From: an uncultured Alistipes sp.
Lineage (GTDB): Bacteria > Bacteroidota > Bacteroidia > Bacteroidales > Rikenellaceae
Length of the DNA stretch: 64,000 nucleotides
Assembly: GCA_900539755.1 (NCBI GenBank)
Contig: UQDC01000001.1
Location: 248,001 to 312,000, forward strand
Direction: 5' to 3'
The position numbers and the translations under genes are program-made. The notes beneath the pieces were generated by a model. That model did not search any database and was not told the DNA's origin. It saw only the letters and a list, made by a program, of their open reading frames with translations. Of this stretch, positions 46,559 through 54,290 are shown in pieces (position 1 is the first letter of the stretch; each line of letters begins with the position of its first letter).

Positions 46559-46714
46559 CGGAGCGGCAGGAGTCGAACCTGCCGGACACGACTGTTCCGT
46601 GACTTTTGCCCGACGGGCGTCCCCGTATGAGGTGGGTTAGAGTGCAGAGGGCGGGAGCGTCCTCCCGGAAGGGTTTTGTTGTCCTCTGCTGCGTCTCCTG
46701 ACGCACACGCTCCG
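46559..46714 (-). ncRNA. candidate tRNA-like structured RNA upstream of the terminase genes
   Basis: Reading the minus strand: a 7-base-pair acceptor stem CGGAGCG/CGCTCCG (46714-46708 with 46565-46559), then TG, then a D-arm TGCG-loop-CGCA (46705-46690; it can also pair as 6 base pairs with loop AGGA), and, directly before the 3' acceptor strand, a 5-base-pair T-arm GCAGG-TTCGACT-CCTGC (46582-46566) with a consensus T-loop. Where the anticodon and variable arms should be lie 107 bases forming GCAGAGG/CCTCTGC (46689-46683 with 46650-46644), and inside and after it two hairpins with the same GACG loop (46652-46667 and 46613-46626). CCA is not encoded (G then CAA). Transcription is not shown; about 60 bases separate it from the small-terminase start. 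Confidence 0.55.
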
Positions 46715-46776
46715 TAATAGCATTGTATGGAGGGAGGTGGTAGGTGGTAGTGTTGAAAAAGGGTGTATAGCTGGGG

Positions 46777-47046
46777 TTAATTCAGGTATTTTGCCAGCTC
46801 ATTCCAGTCGAAATCGGTCAGGACCTCTCCTTCGGGTTGCCAAAGATGAAATTCCCACCAGATAGGGACGATGTGATCTTGGAGTCCGGGTTCAGGGTTT
46901 GGGTAGATCAGCAGGGTGCAGGTCAGAGTGGAGTAGAATTCTTCGGTGTCGAGGTCAACGGTTCCGTTAAAGAACTCTTTGTTATCTACGGCGTCGAGGA
47001 GTAGGGAGGCGAAAGTTTGGTAGATTTCGGGGTTGATAGAGATCAT
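46777..47046 (-). CDS. small, highly acidic protein of unknown function
   Basis: 89 residues with about 17 acidic and only two lysine and no arginine residues, so strongly negative. Aromatic-rich stretch IVPIWWEFHLWQPEGE and the start NPEIYQTFASLLLDAVDNKEF suggest a compact fold. Divergent from the S24 repressor across a promoter/operator region, the place of an early lytic or anti-repressor gene in a phage switch. The charge would also fit a DNA-mimic or inhibitor. I do not recognise the family with certainty. Confidence 0.75.
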   Translation of the reverse strand: MISINPEIYQTFASLLLDAVDNKEFFNGTVDLDTEEFYSTLTCTLLIYPNPEPGLQDHIVPIWWEFHLWQPEGEVLTDFDWNELAKYLN

Positions 47047-47063
47047 AGTTTTTAGGTTTTGTG

Positions 47064-47071
47064 CAAAAGTA
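47064..47071 (-). promoter_or_regulatory. -7 element for the acidic-protein gene
   Basis: Minus-strand TACTTTTG matches TAnnTTTG, 18 bases upstream of the ATG at 47046. The -33 box is unclear. Confidence 0.5.
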
Positions 47072-47148
47072 GCGGTACAGATTTTCTATACGTTTATACA
47101 ATTTCTGAATTTGTTGATAACTTATTAAAAAAATGATAACCACTATAT

Positions 47149-47179
47149 TTTGCGATAAAAATAAAATTTCTTAACTTTG
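47149..47179 (+). promoter_or_regulatory. repressor promoter
   Basis: TTTG at 47149-47152 and TAACTTTG at 47172-47179 with exactly 19 bases between match the Bacteroidetes promoter consensus. Transcription would start near 47186, within the palindromes listed next. Confidence 0.75.
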
Positions 47180-47184
47180 TTTTA

Positions 47185-47227
47185 CAAATATAAGTTCAAT
47201 ATTTGAATTTTGTTCACTTGAAGTGAA
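47185..47227. promoter_or_regulatory. palindromic operator candidates
   Basis: Two inverted repeats lie between the repressor promoter and its start: CAAATAT at 47185-47191 with ATATTTG at 47199-47205, and a perfect TTCACTT-G-AAGTGAA at 47213-47227. The half-site AGTGAAAATTT recurs at 47222-47232 and 47235-47245. Placement over and just after the transcription start fits autoregulation by the repressor. Confidence 0.5.
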
Positions 47228-47258
47228 AATTTTTAGTGAAAATTTGAATTTTTCCAAG

Positions 47259-47930
47259 ATGAGAGAGCGTTTAAAGTTGATTCGCAAGGAGTTGGGAATG
47301 ACTCAGGAGATGTTGGCCCAGAAGTTGGGAATTGGGAAGAGTGCATTGTCGATGATCGAGACGGGTCGTGCTGCTCTTTCCGAACGGAATAAGAATATTC
47401 TTGTTCAAGAATTGAACGTTAATCCGGAGTGGTTGGAGACGGGTAAGGGTTCGATGTTTTTTGAGCAGCGTCCGGAGGCGATTTTCATGAATCGTTCGGA
47501 TCGAAAGGTGCCGACGCAGAGTGTTCCTTTATATAATATAGAGGGGACTGCCGGCTTGGTTCCGTTGTTTGTTGACCGGGATTCACAGACTCCGATTGAT
47601 TATATACACATTCCGAATTTGCCACGGTGTGATGGAGCCATTTACGTGGTTGGAGACAGTATGTATCCGTTGTTAAAGAGTGGGGATATCGTGTTGTACA
47701 AGCAGGTGAGTGGTATTGAGAATATTTTTTGGGGCGATATGTATTTGTTGTCGATCGATATTGACGGCGAGGAGTACGTAACGGTGAAATATATTCAGAA
47801 ATCGGAGCGAGAGGGTTGTGTGAAGTTGGTGAGTCAGAATCCGCACCATGCGGACAAGGATGTTCCTATTGAGAAGATTCGGGCTTTGGCATTTGTGAAG
47901 GCGAGCATTCGCATGAATTCGATTCGATAG
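47259..47930 (+). CDS. phage-repressor-like regulator (XRE helix-turn-helix plus S24 peptidase)
   Basis: 223 residues from the ATG at 47259 (MRERLKLIRKELGMTQEMLA); a GTG at 47223 would place 12 extra residues inside the operator. Residues 1-65 are an XRE helix-turn-helix (MLAQKLGIGKSALSMIETGR). Residues about 95-220 are a LexA/CI-type S24 domain: nucleophile serine in VVGDSMYPLLKSGDIVLY and general-base lysine in YVTVKYIQK. Such proteins repress phage genes and are cleaved when RecA is activated by DNA damage; the usual Ala-Gly cleavage pair may be GTAGLVP. Own strong promoter. Confidence 0.9.
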   Translation: MRERLKLIRKELGMTQEMLAQKLGIGKSALSMIETGRAALSERNKNILVQELNVNPEWLETGKGSMFFEQRPEAIFMNRSDRKVPTQSVPLYNIEGTAGLVPLFVDRDSQTPIDYIHIPNLPRCDGAIYVVGDSMYPLLKSGDIVLYKQVSGIENIFWGDMYLLSIDIDGEEYVTVKYIQKSEREGCVKLVSQNPHHADKDVPIEKIRALAFVKASIRMNSIR

Positions 47931-48095
47931 AGGAAAGAGTCTCTGTATAGCTGTCAGTCCTGTTGCTTAGGTGTGGGAGTTTTGTTGGAATTGAGATGGA
48001 GGTGGGTTACACCTGTTTCTATCAATAAAATGTTGGCCATTGAGTGGTTTTGGGTGACAGCTTTGTGGTGCAGATCATTTAATAGTAGATAATAT

Positions 48096-48758
48096 ATGGA
48101 TGTCAAGATTTCGCCTCAATGGAAAGCATGGATAGGCGATGAATTTGAGAAACCCTATTTTGCGGAGTTGGTCCGTTTTGTCAAGCAAGAGTATGCTACG
48201 CATCAGGTGTTTCCGGCAGGTCGCAATATTTTTCATGCATTTGACATGTGTGAGCCGGATCAGATCAAGGTGGTGATGATTGGTCAGGATCCTTATCATG
48301 GGGTCGGTCAGGCACATGGACTCTGTTTTTCGGTGAATGAGGGAGTTCCGTTTCCTCCGTCGTTGGTCAATATTTTGCAGGAGGTTCATGACGATGTTGG
48401 GGCTCCGATTCCGACAAGTGGAAACTTGGATCGATGGGCATCACAGGGTGTGTTGATGTTGAACGCTGTTTTGACGGTTCGTGCTCATGAGCCGACCTCA
48501 CATGTCGGTAAGGGGTGGGAACAGTTTACGGATGCCGTGGTACGCGCTATTTCGACCCATCGGGAACATGTGGTGTATATGTTATGGGGTGCTTACGCTC
48601 AGCGTAAGGGAGCCATGGTTGATGCAACGCGGAATTGTATTTTGAAAAGTGTTCATCCGTCGCCGTTATCGGCATACCGTGGTTTTTTCGGATGTCGCCA
48701 TTTTTCACAGGCCAATGCTTATCTCGAATCGCAGGGATTGTCTCCTATTGTTTGGTAG
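48096..48758 (+). CDS. ung: uracil-DNA glycosylase, family 1
   Basis: Removes uracil from DNA as the first step in base-excision repair. 220 residues. Catalytic water-activating motif GQDPYHGVGQAHGLCFSV and the leucine-intercalation loop HPSPLSAYRGFFGCRHF are intact; NAVLTVRAHEPTSHVGKGWE is the family block contacting uracil. Located beside the phage-like module but clearly a standard chromosomal gene. Confidence 0.96.
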   Translation: MDVKISPQWKAWIGDEFEKPYFAELVRFVKQEYATHQVFPAGRNIFHAFDMCEPDQIKVVMIGQDPYHGVGQAHGLCFSVNEGVPFPPSLVNILQEVHDDVGAPIPTSGNLDRWASQGVLMLNAVLTVRAHEPTSHVGKGWEQFTDAVVRAISTHREHVVYMLWGAYAQRKGAMVDATRNCILKSVHPSPLSAYRGFFGCRHFSQANAYLESQGLSPIVW

Positions 48759-48792
48759 AGGGGTGCCGAATAAGTGATAAGTTATGGAGCAT

Positions 48793-48836
48793 AAAACAGG
48801 GGAAGCCGTGCTAACAGCACGGCTTCCCCTGTTTTT
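48793..48836. terminator. bidirectional terminator between ung and the lipid kinase gene
   Basis: A 20-base-pair stem (48793-48812 with 48816-48835) with a three-base loop, A run before and T run after, between convergent genes. Confidence 0.88.
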
Positions 48837-48898
48837 GTTTTGGAAACGTTTATGTTGGGTTGCTTGTGTTTTTGGGAATCTCGAAGCGACTAAACCAG

Positions 48899-49819
48899 TT
48901 ATTTGTCCAGTACGGGGCGAATAACCCGTAATGCTGCGTGTTCACAGGTGATATGGACTGGGAAATTGGGTCCTGGTTGTCCGTCAATATCGGTTGTTTC
49001 ATCGCGACGTAGCGGGCAATCGACAATAAAGTCATTGCTTTTGAAGTGGAAGACGCCGGCTGGATACTCTCCGGGTTGCAGACGTACCAGTCTGGCGTTT
49101 TGCCGGAGGAAATGGAAGATGGTTCTCAGGGTATCGATGGGACTGTCACCTTTGACCACCAGTACATCCAATAGACCATCATCGATTTCGGCATTGAAGG
49201 CGAACTGCATTCTGCCGGCAGTACGGCCGTTGAATACGAAGAAGATGAGTGAGGTCCCGTCGAAATTTGTCTCTTGGGAGCGGATGGTCAGATTCATTTT
49301 GCGGAAATTGGGAATTTCGCCCAATCCGCTGACGTAGTATGCCAATTTGCCGAAATTATTTTTCAGGACGGTTGGAGTTTTTTGTGATACGTCTGTGAAG
49401 AGGCCGCAACTGAACACATTGACGAAATATTCTCCATTGGCTACACCCAGATCGACACGATGTTCTTCTCCATTCAGAATGGCGCGGCATGCTTGGTTAA
49501 TATCGGTTGGCATTCCGAGCATACCTGCAAAATCGTTGGCGGTTCCAGTGGAGAGGACAGCGACAGGGATGTCGATATTTGCACGTTTCATGATGCCGAC
49601 GACATAGTTGACAGTCCCGTCGCCGCCGGCAATCAATACATGGCGGAATCCGTAGCCCAATAGTTCGACCAGTGCATGTTCTTCTTCGGGTTTGAAAGAG
49701 AGTCGATAGGGCACGACCATATAGCCATGTTGTTGATAGATCATGACGATTGAATCGAGCCATTCGGTAATGACGGTTTCGCCAGCTGTCGGGTTATATA
49801 AAAAGCAAATCGGTTTCAT
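48899..49819 (-). CDS. diacylglycerol kinase family lipid kinase (YegS-like)
   Basis: 306 residues. Nucleotide loop IAGGDGTVNYVV near residue 65 and STGTANDFAGMLGMP near 93 define the DGK catalytic domain; the C-terminal beta domain has DDGLLDVLVVKGDSPID and DGQPGPNFPVHI. Start MKPICFLYNPTAGETV is typical. Soluble, membrane-associating enzyme that phosphorylates a lipid such as diacylglycerol, sphingosine or undecaprenol; substrate not deducible. In sphingolipid-making Bacteroidetes a sphingoid-base role is conceivable. Confidence 0.9.
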   Translation of the reverse strand: MKPICFLYNPTAGETVITEWLDSIVMIYQQHGYMVVPYRLSFKPEEEHALVELLGYGFRHVLIAGGDGTVNYVVGIMKRANIDIPVAVLSTGTANDFAGMLGMPTDINQACRAILNGEEHRVDLGVANGEYFVNVFSCGLFTDVSQKTPTVLKNNFGKLAYYVSGLGEIPNFRKMNLTIRSQETNFDGTSLIFFVFNGRTAGRMQFAFNAEIDDGLLDVLVVKGDSPIDTLRTIFHFLRQNARLVRLQPGEYPAGVFHFKSNDFIVDCPLRRDETTDIDGQPGPNFPVHITCEHAALRVIRPVLDK

Positions 49820-49997
49820 TCTGTTCCTGTTTTCAAATCGATCAACCGGGCATTGGTTGTATGATCAAGTATGGGTGATTACTTTGTAAGATAGTCTATT
49901 TTATTGAATTTTTATTAGTCTGAGTTATATAAATTGGTTTTGTAGGTGATAAAATTAGTTGTCTGAAAGTTACATCTGTTTGTGTTGGTGTTATGAC

Positions 49998-51026
49998 CTA
50001 TTCGAGGATCCAGGTTTCCATACCGGGAGTCATATAGGTTTGGTAGGCGCCCTGTTCGTCGGACCACACCAAATAGGCTTGTAGCTCTGGATGTTCTTTC
50101 AGGAATCGGATGCTCTCTTCGAGGCCGAGAATCATGCACAACGTTCCATAGGCGTCTGCTTGAGCCGACGAGGGGGCCACCACCGTAGCCGAAAGCAGAT
50201 TGCTCACTACGGGCTGACCGGTTCGGGCATCGACGGTATGGACGATTTTGCGTCCGGAGCTGTCGGTATAGAATTTTCGGTAATTGCCGGATGTTGCCAA
50301 TCCGCAATTTGAGATTCCGATTCTGACCTGCAGTTGAGCTCCGGGAGTCATATTGCCTTCAATCGGTTTGTCGATTCCGACTCGCCACGGCATACCTTGA
50401 GCGTTGCAGCCCCGGGCAAAGATCTCACCTCCCAGTTCGATCAGGTAATTGGTCTTTCCTAATGAATCGAGCCAATGGGCGAGACAGTCCACGGTAGCAC
50501 CTTGGGCGATTGAATTGAGATCAATGCGCATGTCTGGATGCTGTTTCTTCAAATGGCCCTGTTCGATGGATAACTTTTGGTAACCAACGCGTTCCAGCAA
50601 CGAGTCGATATTGGGGTTTTGGGTGGGTTTCCCGCCAGCAAAACCGTAAGCTGCGGTCAAAGGTCCGATGGTAATATCATATCGTCCGTCGCTTTCTCGG
50701 CTGATGGAATCTGCTAAATGGATGCAGGAGGTAATCAAGTGGTCTAATGTGTCTGTTTCGCCTCGATTAATTCGACACAGCAGCGATTGCGGATTATACA
50801 GGGATAATGAGTTGTCGATTTGGTTCAGGATTGAATCGATTTGGGGTTTTAATCCGTTGCTTGTGCTGTCTCCGACCAAAACGATATGGTATGTGCCACC
50901 TTGTGCATATCCGTCGATTACGGTTTGCAATTGTTGCGTTTGGTGTCGGCATCCTGTTGTAATGATTAGTATGCCGATTAAAACCAAAGTTGCAAATGGG
51001 AAGTATTTATCTCCTTTGTGAAACAT
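49998..51026 (-). CDS. apbE: FAD:protein FMN transferase ApbE, lipoprotein
   Basis: Transfers FMN covalently to Thr/Ser of membrane redox proteins such as NqrB/NqrC and RnfD/RnfG. 342 residues, with lipobox LIGILIITTGC so the mature protein is lipid-anchored and periplasmic. IDSILNQIDNSLSLYNPQSL, GPLTAAYGF, DLNSIAQGATVDCLAHWL, IELGGEI and VDARTGQPVVSNLLSATVVA carry the FAD and Mg-binding residues; the acidic residue in AQADAYGTLCMILG is also kept. No Nqr or Rnf genes are in the window. Confidence 0.93.
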   Translation of the reverse strand: MFHKGDKYFPFATLVLIGILIITTGCRHQTQQLQTVIDGYAQGGTYHIVLVGDSTSNGLKPQIDSILNQIDNSLSLYNPQSLLCRINRGETDTLDHLITSCIHLADSISRESDGRYDITIGPLTAAYGFAGGKPTQNPNIDSLLERVGYQKLSIEQGHLKKQHPDMRIDLNSIAQGATVDCLAHWLDSLGKTNYLIELGGEIFARGCNAQGMPWRVGIDKPIEGNMTPGAQLQVRIGISNCGLATSGNYRKFYTDSSGRKIVHTVDARTGQPVVSNLLSATVVAPSSAQADAYGTLCMILGLEESIRFLKEHPELQAYLVWSDEQGAYQTYMTPGMETWILE

Positions 51027-51313
51027 TATTTTGGGGTTTGGTATTGGAGGTGACGGTGTACATGGGGCTGTTGTGCACCTCTGACTTGTAGTTTGATAGG
51101 TTGTTTTGTGTTTAGCTGCTTATACAAATATCGCGCAAAGATAGCAAAAACGCCATTTAGCTTCATGGTTCCCGGGATGTTGCGGGTGATTCAATAAACT
51201 CTTTTAACAAAAATAATTAAATATTGTTAACGAGGCTACGGGATAGGATGTTGCGGAAACATCCTGGGAAGAAACGGACAAATCGGTTATTTTTTTTCTT
51301 ATTTTGCATCGCT

Positions 51314-52858
51314 ATGAAGACAAATTGTAATTTTCCGCTGAACGCTCCGATTCCCATTACACTGCCCAGCTGCATGGAGCATGAAGTTGAGGCTATTCTG
51401 GCGTTGTTGGATGAAGGAGCGCCTGTGATCCATATACGCAAACCTGAAGCGACTGTTGCAGAACTTGACCAGCTGTTGATGCAGTTGCAGACATCTGGAA
51501 CTGATATGCGACGCTTGACTCTGCACCATCATCTGGAGTTTGCCCAACGTTTCGCTTTGGGTGGAATTCATCTGAGGGAAGAGGCTTTGCAATCTTTACA
51601 AAAGCCTTTAACTGGACGACAGGAATCCGATGATCTCCTGCCACAGTTAGATTTGTCTTCCGTAGCGAGTGATTCGAACCCATCGTCGGTAGAACTTTCA
51701 CGCACGATGTATTCACAATCAAGCGGTTGTACCCAAGATGCCGGTCCTGAGCGGCTGGCAACAGCTTCCCAAGACACATTGGGATCCCTAATGGTTTTTT
51801 GTGATTCTCAATTACAGACTTCACAATCAACGCCCGATGAGTCAATGATTGCAACATCAAGCCGATTCTCTCAAACCAAGCTCCGCGTCAGTGCTCCGGC
51901 GCACAGTTGGGAGGAGGCGTGTCGATTGGCTGCTCAATGCGACTATGTACTGTTCAGTCCGTTGTTTGATTCTGTGTCAAAGTCTGGTTATAGGGGAGCG
52001 ATCGATCCGGCAGAGGTTTGCCAACTTTTGCGTCGGTATCATGATGGGAATATGATTGCACTTGGTGGAATCACGTTGCAAAATATCTCTTTGGCCCGTG
52101 CTGCAGCCTTTGATGGAGTTGCTGCTATTGGGTCGATATGGAAACTCGACTCAACGGGAGCCATTGACGTTTCCCGGACACGACTTGCCTACCAAAGATT
52201 GACACGTCGTTGGCAGGCTGCGGGTGGTACTTTACAATTCATTTCAGACGGCACTCTTGCCACTGTTGAGGCCTATTTGAAGGGGGGCGGGCGATGGGTA
52301 CAACTTCGCATGAAAGAGACTCCTGCCGAAACGATCATTACGCGAGGTAAAACCTTGCTACCATTGTGTCATCAATATGGTGCCTTGTTGATTGTGAATG
52401 ACGATCCTCAGTTGGCGGCTGCTATTGGGGCAGATGGCGTACATTTGGGACAGAGCGATATGGCTCCGGACGATGCCCGCAAATTGTTGGGTGAACGGGC
52501 CATTATCGGCTGTACAGCCAATACTTTTGAGCAGATTCAGAAGATCGCTCAAAGCTCGGCAGATTACATTGGATTAGGACCATTTCGTTACACCACCACC
52601 AAAAAGAATTTGGCGCCATTGCTTGGGGTAGAGGGTTATACTCGCATTATGCAACAGATGGCAGAGGCCGGCATTCGGTTGCCTCTGGTAGCGATCGGGG
52701 GGATTACTGTGGAGGATGTTCCGCAGATTATGGCTTGTGGTGTCAACGGGTTGGCAATTAGCGGTTCCATTTCGCATGCCGCTGATGTAACCTCCACTAC
52801 TGCACAATTTGTAACCAAGATCGCACAACATCGTACGGTTATAATGCCGAAATCCTAA
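51314..52858 (+). CDS. thiE: TenI-like / thiamine-phosphate synthase fusion
   Basis: Two TIM-barrel halves in one 514-residue chain, started at the ATG at 51314 (the frame is open upstream to 51224). N-terminal half is TenI-like (VIHIRKPEATVAELD, GGIHLREE, then SAPAHSWEEACRLAAQCDYV and MIALGGIT) with an 85-residue Ser/Gln-rich insertion between GIHLRE and RVSAPAHS. C-terminal half is a complete ThiE: QLRMKETPAE, LLIVNDDPQLAAAIGADGVH, LGQSDMAPDDARKLLG, GLGPFRYTTTKKN and VAIGGIT, the residues for HMP-PP and thiazole phosphate. Makes thiamine phosphate. No other thi gene or TPP riboswitch is beside it. Confidence 0.9.
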   Translation: MKTNCNFPLNAPIPITLPSCMEHEVEAILALLDEGAPVIHIRKPEATVAELDQLLMQLQTSGTDMRRLTLHHHLEFAQRFALGGIHLREEALQSLQKPLTGRQESDDLLPQLDLSSVASDSNPSSVELSRTMYSQSSGCTQDAGPERLATASQDTLGSLMVFCDSQLQTSQSTPDESMIATSSRFSQTKLRVSAPAHSWEEACRLAAQCDYVLFSPLFDSVSKSGYRGAIDPAEVCQLLRRYHDGNMIALGGITLQNISLARAAAFDGVAAIGSIWKLDSTGAIDVSRTRLAYQRLTRRWQAAGGTLQFISDGTLATVEAYLKGGGRWVQLRMKETPAETIITRGKTLLPLCHQYGALLIVNDDPQLAAAIGADGVHLGQSDMAPDDARKLLGERAIIGCTANTFEQIQKIAQSSADYIGLGPFRYTTTKKNLAPLLGVEGYTRIMQQMAEAGIRLPLVAIGGITVEDVPQIMACGVNGLAISGSISHAADVTSTTAQFVTKIAQHRTVIMPKS

Positions 52859-53072
52859 GTGTAGGAACTGAGGTGTCAATCCAATTGTGATTCACTCGTT
52901 GTTTACATTGTTGCCGTATATACGTATATAGGGAAAACAGCGACTGGATGCGGAACGTTTGACTATAACCTGGATTGGCGTACACTACACGATGACTCCA
53001 ATCAATACGTGTAGCTGTTTACCGTATTGAGGGAGCAAGATCTTAATTAATGATAAAACTTGTTTATATACC

Positions 53073-53525
53073 ATGAGAATATTGATCCAACGCGTTCGCG
53101 AAGCATCGGTCACAATCGACGCGCAGTTGTATAGTTCGATCGGCAGGGGCCTACTTGTGTTGGTCGGCATTGAAGATGTCGATACGGAGGAGGATGTGGC
53201 TTGGCTTTGCGGCAAATTATTAAAACTTCGCATTTTCGATGACGAGGCCGGCGTTATGAACTGTTCGGCTGAAGATGTCGGGGCAGATATTTTGATTGTC
53301 AGTCAGTTTACCTTGCATGCCTCGACCCGCAAAGGCAATCGTCCTTCCTACATTCGTGCTGCCCGTCCCGAAAAGGCTATTCCGTTTTATGAAGCGTTTA
53401 TTGCGGCGGTGCGTCAGGGGGCAACCGGTATGGTTGAAACGGGTCGTTTTGGTGCCGACATGCAGGTAGCTTTGATCAACGACGGCCCGGTCACCATTTG
53501 GATTGATTCGCAACATCGGGAGTAA
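53073..53525 (+). CDS. dtd: D-aminoacyl-tRNA deacylase
   Basis: Removes D-amino acids (and glycine from tRNA-Ala) mischarged on tRNA. 150 residues. Signatures: MRILIQRVREASVTID start, SQFTLHASTRKGNRPSY (catalytic-site serine/threonine) and NDGPVTIWIDS, which corresponds to the cis Gly-Pro motif that gives chirality selection. Followed 190 bases later by a MazG-like short gene, an order I know from other Bacteroidetes. Confidence 0.95.
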   Translation: MRILIQRVREASVTIDAQLYSSIGRGLLVLVGIEDVDTEEDVAWLCGKLLKLRIFDDEAGVMNCSAEDVGADILIVSQFTLHASTRKGNRPSYIRAARPEKAIPFYEAFIAAVRQGATGMVETGRFGADMQVALINDGPVTIWIDSQHRE

Positions 53526-53634
53526 TTTTTTTGAGTATAGACCAATTGCTTTGCAAGGAATTCCAGATATGCGATCTGCGTCCTACTACGCAGAACAGAT
53601 AGATTGTAACGTACATTTATTCTGAATATCTCGT

Positions 53635-53642
53635 TATCTTTG
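53635..53642 (+). promoter_or_regulatory. -7 element before the MazG-like gene
   Basis: TATCTTTG, 73 bases upstream of the ATG at 53715. A TTG at 53604-53606 is too far (28 bases) to be a good -33 box. Confidence 0.5.
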
Positions 53643-53714
53643 CATGAAAGTGGTGGGTTGCCAATCTCACGGTTTGCATTTGAGTGACGGAACCTGCAAA
53701 AACAATCGGAATAC

Positions 53715-54002
53715 ATGACAATTGAAGAGGCACAACAACTGGTTGAGGTGTGGAAGTTGAAACAGCAACAGACCGGAACGGCTTGCAGTTCATCTGCCAA
53801 AACATGCTGTGAGACCGAGGAGAAAACGCAGCAATCGGGCGTTAAGGACACAGCAGAGGCTTTGCCTGCAGACAAGGAAACAGTGTTATTGCAGGTTGGC
53901 CAGCAATTTTGGAGGTTGCTTGACGAAGCGAATAGTCGCGGTGTAGATTTGACGGCAGCTTTGACGGAAACACTCCGCCATCTCAATACCGAAAAACAGT
54001 AA
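53715..54002 (+). CDS. shortened MazG-like protein lacking the catalytic core
   Basis: 95 residues. The beginning MTIEEAQQLVEVW and the end VGQQFWRLLDEANSRGVDLT resemble the first and last helices of the MazG-like nucleotide pyrophosphohydrolase that follows dtd in related genomes, as I remember that family. The middle, which should carry EExxE and ExxD magnesium ligands, is replaced by a Cys/Ser/Thr/Gln-rich linker (CSSSAKTCCETEEKT). It therefore should not hydrolyse nucleotides. It has its own promoter element, so it may still be expressed as a small helical protein. Homology by memory and pattern only. Confidence 0.55.
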   Translation: MTIEEAQQLVEVWKLKQQQTGTACSSSAKTCCETEEKTQQSGVKDTAEALPADKETVLLQVGQQFWRLLDEANSRGVDLTAALTETLRHLNTEKQ

Positions 54003-54290
54003 TTTTTTATTGGTTTTGGTTTCGGCATGTTTGTGTGCATAGATGCATCATGTGCCATCGGCTATTGAGGGAAGGCGCAGCGGGACCTGGCATAGCTCGA
54101 TGACCCCTTGTGCATGGGATCGCCCGCTGAATTTTACGGAGGATGCGGAACAGACTTCCTCCGGCCGAAAACCAAACAATTTGAAATAAAGGTGACTTTC
54201 TGTCCGTGGGACAATTTCTATCCAGCTCCAATAGATACTTTGGCCGGCAGAAATGCAGGACAGTCCTATCTCTGATCAATAAGAACTATC

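Noticed and set aside
46386..46706. 106-residue minus-strand frame covering the tRNA-like region
   Set aside because: Composition is what the structured A/C-rich RNA region gives when translated; the paired stems are a better account of the sequence.
46559..46714. tRNA-Sec gene (selC)
   Set aside because: The T-arm and 6-base-pair D-arm option resemble selC, but there is no anticodon arm with TCA, the length is 156 bases, and Sec genes (selA, selB) are not seen in this window.
43257..48095. Integration (att) repeats flanking the phage-like module
   Set aside because: I compared both borders and found only an 8-base match (TGTTGCTT), which is expected by chance, and no integrase is present.
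51027..51313. TPP riboswitch before the TenI-ThiE gene
   Set aside because: The conserved CUGAGA and ACCUGAUCUGG elements are absent from the region.
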